Origin: Meghimatium bilineatum
Taxonomy: Eukaryota > Mollusca > Gastropoda > Stylommatophora > Philomycidae
Assembly: GCA_034231615.1 (NCBI GenBank)
Contig: CM067306.1
Location: forward strand, 32,125,363-32,189,362
Direction of reading: 5' to 3'
DNA length: 64,000 nucleotides
Numbering within the stretch: the first letter of the stretch is position 1; every line of letters starts with the position of its first letter. The notes below the pieces were generated by a model. The model ran no database searches. It was not told the origin of the DNA and saw only the letters and a list, made by a program, of their open reading frames with translations. Made by a program: the position numbers and the translations under genes. Shown here in pieces: positions 55,273-64,000 of the stretch.

Positions 55273-55747
55273 CAGAAAACCTTAGTAGATGACATGCCTT
55301 AATATTGAGGTTATCTTCTTATAGAAGCTTCATGACATGTCATCTATACAATCCCGTACTCGTAACCTTCGATAGCAGTTACCATGTTGTTCCTGCAGGC
55401 CGATGTTGTGCTTGAACTAGTTACAGGCACGGCGTGGGTGGTCGGAACAACAAAGAAACCTGTCGCAAGTGCCAGAGTTGTGCCCTGATGTCGACGTCTG
55501 TTTCAGCGGCATTAGACTTGAAACACCATCGAGTCAGATGACTGCTGGAACAGAGGGCGGAGCACTTATGGGAATGCCCCACGTGCTGTAAGGCCAGTTT
55601 TTAATCAAGAACTTCTTACAAGAGGGTCTTTTTTTTTAAGGGAGACTAGTTTATTTTACATGTCCAAACCATGTCAGGTCTCATCGTTGTACTTTCGAAA
55701 GTGTTGATTCTTGTTAAAGTCTTTCCTTGATTGCTGCCTAGTACTTC

Positions 55748-55990
55748 TGCGTTCGATCTCAAGCTCCAGTAGATTAGCAGGATGTAGTTCGAAAAACGGA
55801 ATGTGTTGTGTCATAGTTTACAGCTTAGCTGTGATATCTGTGCCTTTTGACCTGACACATCCTACTCCATCACGTTTTCTGGGTTACTTTGGCCATGTCG
55901 GAAGGAAGAACTAACTCCCCTCCGAAACCTCATTAGTCGCTTCTTACGATACATGAGAGATAAACAGTGCTGCTATTATTTGTTTGTCTT
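55748..55990 (-). repeat. dispersed repeat, subfamily B
   Basis: TTCTGCGTTCGATCTCAAGC, AGCAGGATGTAGTTCG and TTAGTCGCTTCTTACGATAC. Forms an inverted pair with 56135-56395. Confidence 0.85.
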
Positions 55991-56134
55991 TCAGATTCCT
56001 GCATCAACACTTGGGTGCGGCTATGACTAAATGGCATGTTCTAACAAGAAAGATAACCGTAGAACTCACAGATACAGACAGGAGACAGCTTGATCAGAAA
56101 ATCTGCGCTGTGAACACAGGGACACATGGTCTCG

Positions 56135-56395
56135 CCTGTGTGTTGCCGTGGCCACAGAGGGGAACAAAGAATAGCAACACTGCTTACCTTCCATGCATGC
56201 CGTAAGAGACGACTAATGAGATTATGGGATGGATTTGGCTGTCCCATCCCATAAGGTCAGTGATTCAAAGACGTGTTGCAGTCTGCCGAAAGGCGCAGTA
56301 ATGCTATAAAAAATGACACAACGCATTTCGTTCTTCGTACTACATCCTGCTAATATGCAGGAGTTTGAGAATGAAAGCAGAAGAAGAAACATGGC
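56135..56395 (+). repeat. dispersed repeat, subfamily B, full-length
   Basis: TGTGTTGCCGTGGCCACAGA, GGGGAACAAAGAATAGCAAC, GCCGTAAGAGACGACTAATG, TCCTGCTAATATGCAGGAGT and an end in GCAGAAGAAGAAAC. Confidence 0.9.
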
Positions 56396-56609
56396 CTAGA
56401 TAATGTACATGCATTAGAAATACCACTTCTTAAGAAAGGTATGCGGGAAACAGTAGAAAGAAATAAGTGACATATTGGTGGTCAAATCTATAATGGATGG
56501 CAGGTAATGAGGAAACACCTGGTTGAATTACTAAAGGCAGTCTTGGAGACACTACAGAATGATGAAGAAGATGCTGAAATAGATATAATGTACATGTTTA
56601 TCATAATCA

Positions 56610-56800
56610 ATCAATAAACCCATAACCCTTCAGGGTCGTAGGGGTACCACATTGGATGCTTCAGCACACAGTCATCCAGCGAATTATATCCTAAGCGATG
56701 CGAATGAGTTTGGAAATATCTTGCCCTGTCCATTCCTTGATGTTGTCTGTCCGTGCCTTTATTTGTCCTCCTCTGCTTCTTCTCCCTTTGACAGATCTCT
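56610..56800 (-). mobile_element. LINE 3' end (family E), single copy
   Basis: GGTCGTAGGGGTACCACATT, GATGCTTCAGCACACAGTCA and TCCAGCGAATTATATCC; upstream on the minus strand the region resembles the RxRQR..DNIK part of ORF2. Confidence 0.65.
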
Positions 56801-57224
56801 GCAGTGTTGTTGTTTTTTTACAAGGAATCATGTCTGCGAGCATGGTTTGATTTGAACATGTTCAGAGAATTATAGAAATGTGATTGGTCATGGGAGAAAT
56901 TGAATATCAGTGGAAAGACAGGAAGAACCTACAATCAAATACTAACTGGTACATTGGGTTTTTATGTGACTGGCGGAATGACAAGTAGCATTTAAGGGAA
57001 TGCACCTTGTGCAGTGAATGCCGTTCCTAATCAAGAGTCAAGAATGGCCATCTGAAACTGTGCAAGATCTATTCAACTATTAATTTAATTACCTATTCTA
57101 ATATGTTAATGCTGAAGTTCCTTCTCAACAGAACACAAGCAAAATATAAGAAATTACTAAATGACAAAAGAATATGCTAGTTTACGTTAAAAAAAAGTAC
57201 AAAAAAAAATTAAAAAGCAATATT

Positions 57225-57485
57225 TCCACAAATGATGAAAACGATGGACTAATCGGACATATACTTAGAATGAAAACATAGTGCTACTCTACTGCAAGCA
57301 CTAAAATGGGTATCAGGTGGCTAAAGAAAGACCAAGAGAAACTCTGACAGAACAACCATCAAAGAGGGTATGTACGAATATTGGCCTCAACAACATGCAA
57401 GAATTACACAGTAGCATCACATATCTCAACTGGAATCTGGTTTCTGTCCTGAGTAACGTATTTGGTAGACCTACTGAATGAACAG
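57225..57485 (+). mobile_element. LINE ORF2 C-terminal relic
   Basis: GLIGHILRMK-like start near 57245, AKERPRETLTEQPSKRV-like middle, and IGLNNMQELHSSITYLNWNL then VSVLSNVFG. Same family as 12860-13246 but older. Confidence 0.65.
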
Positions 57486-58730
57486 TCAATTTCATGAAGA
57501 AAATAAATCTTGAACATTTAGTAATCTCTGTAAGATCAAGAAACAAAAGACGAAGCTAAAGGACGGGTTATCGTGGGATAGGAGAGTCCACGACTGAGCT
57601 TTTAACAATACAAGAAAACGAGTTACGGAGAAACATGTTCGACTAAGCTACTTGCTAGGAACTTGTGTGAAGTCAACTATCCTTTGTTTTAGACATAAGA
57701 AGTGTTGAACAGTCTAAAAATTGTATTTCCTTTTTCTTCCCATATACCTCTACCCTTAATTCCCTGTTATCCAAAGTACTAGCCATCTCCATTGTTCATC
57801 CCTTTTCGCGACACACTTTGTTTGACCTTCACGCATTTCGTCTTTGCTGAAGATTTCTCACCAACCTTCCTAGTTTCCCGACCTTTCTTCCGTCCTGCTT
57901 GTTAAAGCTTTTAGATAGCCAGATTTGGCGAAATACCAAAAGCACACTGCTGGAAGGCAAACTCGACAATCAGCTCGGCAAGAAGGGCTTTGTGCCAGCA
58001 CGTCACAGTTTCGAGCTAGGAACGCTGACCTTGTTTAAGCGAGGTAATTCTATTGGTAGCCTGTTTTGTTGAGGTCGTGCTCGGGCGGGCTGTAGACACC
58101 AGCGTTGCGCATGCCGATCAATGCGAATGACGTGCTAGCTCAGTCAAACGCACAGTGGATGAATATATTTTTGTGTGCTGAATGTTGTTCTGTCGGTGAA
58201 GTCTCCAAGTTGTGGTGTGTTTTTGTTGACAATCAGGCAGGATGCGAGAACGAAGGATGCAGAGGGTATTTGATGAAGGAAGAGACACGTAACCCAATAC
58301 AGAATGAATGGGGGAAAAATGGATCAGATAAGGCAAGAGGAAAGCTATTTTTAGAACCAGTTCAGAACAACGCTGCCATGACAACAAGGAAACGGATAGG
58401 CGGTTTAGACCAGCCGATGACCCTGCGGCAGTTTGTGTGTTTATTTGTACATCACATTTCGAGACCAGAGAACTTGTACTTTGATGGTACTAGAACATCA
58501 TACTAGATTTCAGAAGTTGGAACACACCAAATTTGTTTTAATAGATAACGATCTTACACAATGTAATAACACAAGATGTCTGTGGTAGAAATGCTGGACA
58601 TCACCCCAAGAAGGTAGCATTTACAATATTCATATGAGGATGTTGCTAAAGCTTCCCTACCCTTGCCTTTGTTAGAAAGATGTATGGGCTTGCCAAGAGC
58701 TACCAGTTCACATTAAAGGCATTAAATCAC
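57486..58730. other. unassigned region with a 133-codon open frame
   Basis: 58105-58506 (plus) is open for 133 codons (MRMPINANDVLAQSNAQW..). I recognise no domain, cysteines are scattered (CAECC, CENEGC), and splice or codon support is lacking. Left as unproven. The rest shows nothing. Confidence 0.3.
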
Positions 58731-58739
58731 ATCATTCAA

Positions 58740-59045
58740 CAGCAACACTGACACCCACTGTCCTAAAGAGATGCACAAACAATAATCCAAAACACATACA
58801 AGTCAAAGAAACAAATGGATATGGAAGACAAACCCGATGCAATACAACACCTCCAAAGATATCGATAGATCACACTATTGCGTCTTAGAAAAGTCCACTG
58901 CAGACTAGTGTGTCGCCTTTTATCGACTGAAGATCTCATACACAGATGAATGTCCATGTGGATCCGAAACCAAGACTCCTGAACACATACTTCAGGACTG
59001 CCCAACATACAGAGACGGTAGTCCTGGCCAGATAATATAGATTTG
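58740..59045 (+). mobile_element. LINE zinc-knuckle fragment
   Basis: TDECPCGSETKTPEHILQDC then PTYRDG near 58940-59020, the CCHC knuckle found after RNase H in I-type LINEs (compare CNCGQVNQTSEHILQEC at 34.8 kb). Confidence 0.7.
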
Positions 59046-59159
59046 ATGCAAAAAGCTATGGGGAAGCTGCTCTGACCTGGTTTTATAGTGGTCTGACAAA
59101 CATGATACCAGATACTGAACGCAGAAGACTACATCCATTCCCCTAACCTTATTGAAAAT

Positions 59160-59335
59160 ATGATATTTCCTTGTCCCATCTGATAGTGTGACGCAGACCA
59201 CATGGGGAAGTCGGAGGTGCCAGGTCAAAATGCACAGAAATCGTAGATAGGCTGTAAAGCATGACATAACGCATTTCGCTCTTTGGATTACATCCTGCTA
59301 ATCTGCAGGCATTTGAGAACAAACACCGAAGATAA
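59160..59335 (+). repeat. dispersed repeat, subfamily B
   Basis: CCTTGTCCCATC, TGCCAGGTCAAAATGCACAG, TACATCCTGCTAATCTGCAG and GAACAAACACCGAAG. Confidence 0.8.
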
Positions 59336-59339
59336 GTGA

Positions 59340-59830
59340 TTATCTGAAAAGACGGCGGTACACTACAGGCATAACTATAGGCGCTGCCTCTTTCAGCATA
59401 TGGTATAAAGTTCTCTGCTGACAGTTCCGTGGCACGCTGATTATATAATTTCTCTAGCCCTGCCCTTAAATTCTCCCTCTCTACTATCTCCTCGGGCAAT
59501 TTCAAACTTCCATCTCATAATTAGTTAACACTATGGTGTCCTCGTTCAACGGACGCGCATATATGGAATTTACAATGTCCCTCCTGTCCACTGTCATATG
59601 TCCTGGCACATGTGCGTTCCGACACTAGTCTGTGAGCTTTCTCATTACCTCAAATGCCAGAGTGATCAGGATAAAATATCCTCGTAAGTCCCTGAGGGTG
59701 AGAAACCCCAAATATTCCATCCACTCAAGACGTATCCATGCAATCATAACGCAGCCATACATTCTGAATTTCGCAGGTCATGAACTGTGAGTCCGATACA
59801 CTATCAGCCCTGATTGTCATTGTTTCTGAG
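59340..59830 (-). mobile_element. possible RNase H LINE C-terminal relic
   Basis: Minus strand carries LKLPEEIVERENLRAGLEKL then YNQRATELSAEN, preceded in other frames by words like IYARPLNEDTIVLTN. The order resembles the region after RNase H in some invertebrate LINEs. Weak call. Confidence 0.35.
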
Positions 59831-60335
59831 ATCGTTCTATGGTCACCCTAACTGCCTCGATTTCCATTCTCATAATGGAGATTGTTGGACTATATGCTCC
59901 ATACGTTTCAGCAATAACTTTTCCTGTAAGAATTGCAGAAAAGCCAGCCAGATCTTGACCCTTTTCGTACAGCACAGAAATATATGTGTACACATCATGA
60001 CCACATCATTATTTTTCGTTTTATTGGTTACCAGTTGTTTGACTTATTCTGAATTCGCTCCAAACGTTGATATAGTGTAGTAGTTGACAGTGTGAGGGGT
60101 CCCGCACCATTATCTAATACTGGAAGGACAAGTTATTGAAAAAGCAGAACGTAACCTCTGTTCCATACCCATAGTTGCCATTGTTTTTAGTGTTGCCATA
60201 TCATGTTATTTTCCAACCATCGGGGGAAAAGCACCTGCCGCGCTTTTTTTTCGAGTTAGTACTGACATAAATCATCATCTGCAGTGAGAAATGAGAACTA
60301 AGAGGAACAGACTTAAAGGAGGAAAATCTTGTATG
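59831..60335. other. intergenic, nothing recognised
   Basis: No repeat or gene supported; an 88-codon frame at 59814-60080 has no domain. Confidence 0.4.
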
Positions 60336-60339
60336 TGTC

Positions 60340-60530
60340 AGGTGGAGGATATTATTCAACATGTAACCAATGTTTGTGATGGGTACAAGACCAGATAACA
60401 ATTGTTTGTTATGGCCACAAGACCATATAACCAATGTTTGCGATGGACACAAAACCTGATAAATCAATGTATGTAATAGACACAAGACCAGATAACTAAT
60501 GTTTGTGATGGACCAATAACAGCTTTTGAA
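60340..60530. repeat. 32-34-bp tandem repeat
   Basis: Five to six imperfect units of ATAACCAATGTTTGTGATGG then ACACAAGACCAG. Confidence 0.88.
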
Positions 60531-60531
60531 T

Positions 60532-60601
60532 ATGGAAGCAGAAGACAGCAACACTGCTCTAAATCGGAATGACGGTTCTCATCGTGTATACACAGGACTC
60601 G
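60532..60601 (+). CDS. possible first coding exon
   Basis: ATG in a fair initiation context, 23 codons (MEAEDSNTALNRNDGSHRVY..) and a strong donor CTCG|GTAAGC. No matching downstream exon was found in the remaining 3.4 kb, so this is tentative. Confidence 0.2.
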
Positions 60602-60829
60602 GTAAGCATCTTTCTTTAACAAGTATAGCTAACGTTATCGCTTTCTAGAAGTCGAGAACCACCGATATTAGTGTCGCAGCACCACCCTATGACATACGCC
60701 CCACAGCACAGTCAGAACAGCTTATCTGTACAACCTGTGTTCAATTCGGTTTCTGTGTACAATCGGTATGCATGTAGTTAGCATCTTGCTATTCTTACAT
60801 AGAAGATTAAAGATTCTTACCGAGGCACG

Positions 60830-61120
60830 ACCTTTCAACCAAAGATCAGTTACCATTCTACTTGCGATTCCTATTTTAAAAAGTAAGATCCATTACCATC
60901 CAACTTGCGACCCAAATCTTTCAACCTAAAATCAGTTACCATTCAACTTGCGATCCAAATCTTTCAACCTAAAATCAGTTACCATTCAACTTGCGACCCA
61001 AATCTTTCAACCTAAAATCAGTTACCATTCAACTTGCGACCCAAATCTTTCAACCTAAAATCAGTTACCATCCAACTTGCGACCCACATCTTTCAACCCA
61101 AGATCAGTTACCATACTTGT
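60830..61120. repeat. 43-bp minisatellite
   Basis: Six to seven units of AACCTAAAATCAGTTACCAT then TCAACTTGCGACCCAAATCT; the central ones are identical. Confidence 0.95.
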
Positions 61121-61377
61121 GATCCCTATCTATCCAGGTGTCTGCATGTCTATACATCCACCTTGCGAAAATAACCAGGTTTATGCGTGTCTATACATTC
61201 ACGTATTCTGCGTGTTTATATGTTCACGCGTATTCTGTGTGTCTATATGCCATATCTGGTCTCCAATGATGCCAGGAACTCAGTGTATACCACAACTGTC
61301 ATCACTGGTAACATTCAAACCTCGACAATACAGTTCTGTGGACTCAGCGGATTCCATCGTTTTGAAGTGACGTTATT

Positions 61378-61455
61378 GAACTTTTCCCTTGATTTTCATT
61401 GGCTGTGACAAAATATACACCATGCGGCCAATGAAATTCACGGATAAAATACATA
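61378..61455. repeat. imperfect palindrome, family G
   Basis: CTTTTCCCTTGATTTTCATT then GGCTGTG on the left; CGGCCAATGAAATTCACGGA on the right, around ATATACACCATG. Confidence 0.65.
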
Positions 61456-62055
61456 GCGTTATATCAGAGGCTATCTTTAAATTACATCAATAAATAGAAA
61501 ATGGGATGGGGGGGGGGGGAGGGTTCGTAACAAGTTTAACAGTTGTCAAGGCGGAGGGGAAAGCAGGGTGCCAAAAAGTTTGTCAACAAAACTGCTTTAT
61601 GTACCGATTAAATTATTTAGGTTTTGAAAATATTTTCGAAAAATCTGAAGAAATACAATAATGTAAGGTTTTTCGTACTTTTCTACAACTAATTATTTTA
61701 GGGTTGTGGATGGGGGGGGGGGGGGGTAATTTTGTGACATAATTAAACAGGAATGGGGGATTCCTAAACTTTTGACATTTTGTTCACGGGAATGGGGAGG
61801 AAAAACACATTAGCTAAATGATCACTGACATAATTGATGGGCATTCCCTTAGAAGTAAGTCCCCGTGGAGAGTATTGTCCAGGTGCAAACCACGTCTGCT
61901 ACATTCTGATCATTTATATTCATTATTTTAATTATTTAAAAAATAATTGAAGCATATCCTGTATTATAATAATAGTGATAATAATAATGACAATAATGAA
62001 GATAATAATAGTAGCACCATATTTTTTAATAAGTAGAAAGATCACCCCCTAATAA
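61456..62055. other. intergenic with G runs and (TAA)n
   Basis: Poly-G runs at about 61508 and 61711 and a (AATAAT)-rich microsatellite at 61965-62015. Nothing else recognised. Confidence 0.6.
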
Positions 62056-62245
62056 GATCACAATTTTCAATGATTCAAAATCAGTCTTACAAGCCACCCA
62101 AAATAGCAAGCAAGACAAACTCCTTCACAACAAACAAAATATCTTTGAATATATAGAAAAAATTACAATATCAGCTCACTGTGGCATCCATGGTAACGAA
62201 AAAGCAGACGAATTGGCAAAAACAGAAGGCAACCTTTTAATCACT
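62056..62245 (+). mobile_element. LINE RNase H fragment
   Basis: IFNDSKSVLQATQNSK (Asp block) and ISAHCGIHGNEKADELAKTE (His/Asp block), the last two RNase H motifs in one frame. Confidence 0.8.
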
Positions 62246-62286
62246 ATACTCCTTGATATAACCACGGTGTCTACCTCTCGTCCATA

Positions 62287-62457
62287 ACTCTTCTTGTTCT
62301 TCAGCGTTAATTCTCAAAATCCCGCTGGATCTCATGTAGCACAAGACAATAATCCTACTAGATTGACAGCAGAATGTAGTCCAGAGAATGGAAATACGTT
62401 GTGTCGCCTTTTTATATTTGCGAATGGCCCGACATATCTGTCTTCGGTGGTGAAGCG
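62287..62457 (-). repeat. dispersed repeat, subfamily A
   Basis: TTCTTCAGCGTTAATTCTC, AATGTAGTCCAGAGAATGGA and GAATGGCCCGACATATCTGT. Confidence 0.88.
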
Positions 62458-62867
62458 GTGCTTACACTGAGCCGCTAATATCTACATTTTGGAGACCCAC
62501 TATGCCGAAAAGCCGCTCAAATCTACATTTTAATATGAATTTACTATCATGTTCGGCATAGCAGGAAAACCGTACGGAGACAAAGAGTTAAAGAGTCAAA
62601 TGCGGGACGGGGGTTACTTACTAATATGAGGAAGTCTTATCTGTTGGCAGAAGTCGATCGGGAATGGGGAGGAGGGGTGTGAAAAACAGCTACAGCAGAC
62701 AAGATTTTAGGGAATAGAGATAGAAGACAGAGTGAGAAAATATTAAATAGTTGACCATCTTGGCATGGCAAAGAATCAGCAATGCTTCCAATTTTTAGAT
62801 TTTTGTTTTTCAAATTCAAACAATGTTATTTATGTGTGAAAGGCTGTATTGTTGACGTCAACTTGTG

Positions 62868-62928
62868 TCGATGAAGAGGGAACTTCTAAAGGAGATGAAG
62901 AGGGAACTTCTAAGGGAGATATTTTTTT
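62868..62928. repeat. 24-bp tandem repeat, locus 1
   Basis: Two copies of GATGAAGAGGGAACTTCTAA plus AGGA. The same unit forms a second array at 63503-63582. Confidence 0.9.
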
Positions 62929-62977
62929 TAATACCTCTGCACAGAAAGTAAACAAGCCTACTTACATTTTTAATTAT

Positions 62978-63058
62978 TGTCGTGATTGTCATTGATCACT
63001 ATTTATATACTTTTGATTAGCACGCAAAAACAACCAAGGCGACTCCAAGTATATAAAT
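62978..63058. repeat. imperfect palindrome, family G
   Basis: TCGTGATTGTCATTGATCAC on the left and CACGCAAAAACAACCAAGGC on the right; diverged. Confidence 0.45.
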
Positions 63059-63369
63059 AGTGAAAGTTTCTGTACAGAGGTCTTTAACTGAAGACGGTCA
63101 TGCACAAAACAGTATATTTGAGATGAGATTGGACACATCGCCAGAACTTATCTGGCATACAATGTGTGCAGTACAAATACTTTTCTGCCTATCCGGCCAA
63201 CACTATCCGATCCACACACAAAAAACTCCAACGAAATCAAACCTTTGAGAATTCTGCAACATAATCAATCAATGGCATTGTCTACCACTGCCAGCCTCTG
63301 CAACTGTCAACGATTTTTCTCTGAGTGGATGGGAGAGATGTGATATCATTTAGAAAATCCACACACACG

Positions 63370-63470
63370 CTGGGGCCAGGGGGATTTCTATTCAAGGGAA
63401 GATGCCACATATAGCAGAGGTAGCACCCATGTGTTGCTAATCTGCAGGAGTTTGGGAACAAAAAAGGAAC
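63370..63470 (+). repeat. dispersed repeat, subfamily B fragment
   Basis: TTGCTAATCTGCAGGAGTTT then GGGAACAAAAAAGGAA. Confidence 0.6.
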
Positions 63471-63502
63471 GGTACAATACAAATAAGGTGCTTGTAGAAG
63501 CA

Positions 63503-63582
63503 TGGATGAAGAGGGAACTTTTAAAGATGAAAAGGGAACTTCTAAATAAGATGAAAAGGGAACTTCTAAAGGAGATGAAAAG
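63503..63582. repeat. 24-bp tandem repeat, locus 2
   Basis: Three to four copies of GATGAAAAGGGAACTTCTAA with small indels. Confidence 0.9.
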
Positions 63583-64000
63583 CAGACAACATATTTATTG
63601 CACACTACTAAAAGTTGTTGCATTGGTTGAATCCCCAACCACCCAAAATTCACAATAAAACATGAGCTCTATCACTCGTAATTTATGAGATATATTGTTT
63701 TTAATCTGCAAGGTGCAGACATCGCAGCTAAGTTGTAAACCATAACACATTAGACAGACAAAAAAATACAATAGAAGGGTAACCCCAAAGAGATGGACAA
63801 ATGTGTCAGTCTGCTGCTTCACAAAGGCAGGTGTTGCCAACCATGTGCAACCATCAATCTGTGTTGTAATGGCGGTATCTGATCCGATTGTAGAATACAA
63901 TGATCAAATGCAGAAACTGTACATACAACGAGCTCATGTGAGCAATGAAGGAGACGTGTACACATTAGCAACGTGTGAGATGTCAGCACAAACAAATGAG
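63583..64000. other. intergenic, nothing recognised
   Basis: End of the window; no feature supported. Confidence 0.4.

Noticed and set aside
58105..58506. 133-codon open frame as a gene
   Set aside because: No recognisable domain, no splice context and no repeat of it elsewhere; kept only as an unassigned region.

Overview
The window is nuclear DNA of an animal. Coding sequence is split by GT-AG introns of 0.4 to 5.5 kb, and the rest is dense in minisatellites, LINE fragments and short dispersed repeats. The repeat content (LINE ends of a type common in invertebrates, SINE-like repeats tailed by (GAA)n, a piggyBac relic) and the very large C2H2 zinc-finger gene fit a spiralian invertebrate. 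A cephalopod or other mollusc is my leading guess, but it rests on general resemblance, not on a diagnostic sequence.

Two protein genes can be supported, and they converge. (1) On the plus strand, positions 498-7547 hold the last four exons of a major-facilitator transporter resembling SLC18B1. Its first visible intron carries a 2.8-kb minisatellite with a unit of 37 or 40 bp. (2) On the minus strand, positions 47236 down to 19432 hold a complete eight-exon gene. All seven junctions agree in phase and the joined frame is 9576 nt, giving a protein of 3191 residues with about 34 C2H2 zinc fingers and an acidic C-terminus. The first coding exon alone is 5307 nt. Exon 2 (40165-40336) is a 172-nt exon found by phase matching. 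The protein contains a module of about 95 residues (CLY lead-in, two zinc fingers, helical linker) present three times.

Between the genes (7.5-19.4 kb) lie LINE fragments, a dispersed repeat of about 1 kb (family D), a 45-bp satellite with a three-unit higher-order period, a fold-back element, a piggyBac transposase relic on the minus strand and a 34-bp minisatellite just past the zinc-finger stop codon. The zinc-finger introns hold more LINE fragments (including an RNase H element at 34.6-35.7 kb), a second family D copy, and tandem arrays of 21, 27, 28, 29 and 42 bp.

From 47.3 kb to the end I see no convincing gene. There are two related dispersed repeat subfamilies (A and B), a tRNA-derived SINE, small imperfect palindromes related to one another, hAT-like ends, LINE RNase H and zinc-knuckle fragments and several minisatellites. 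Long open frames inside the 21- and 27-bp arrays are a product of periods divisible by three and are not genes. No CRISPR array, bacterial operon or intact tRNA/rRNA gene was seen.
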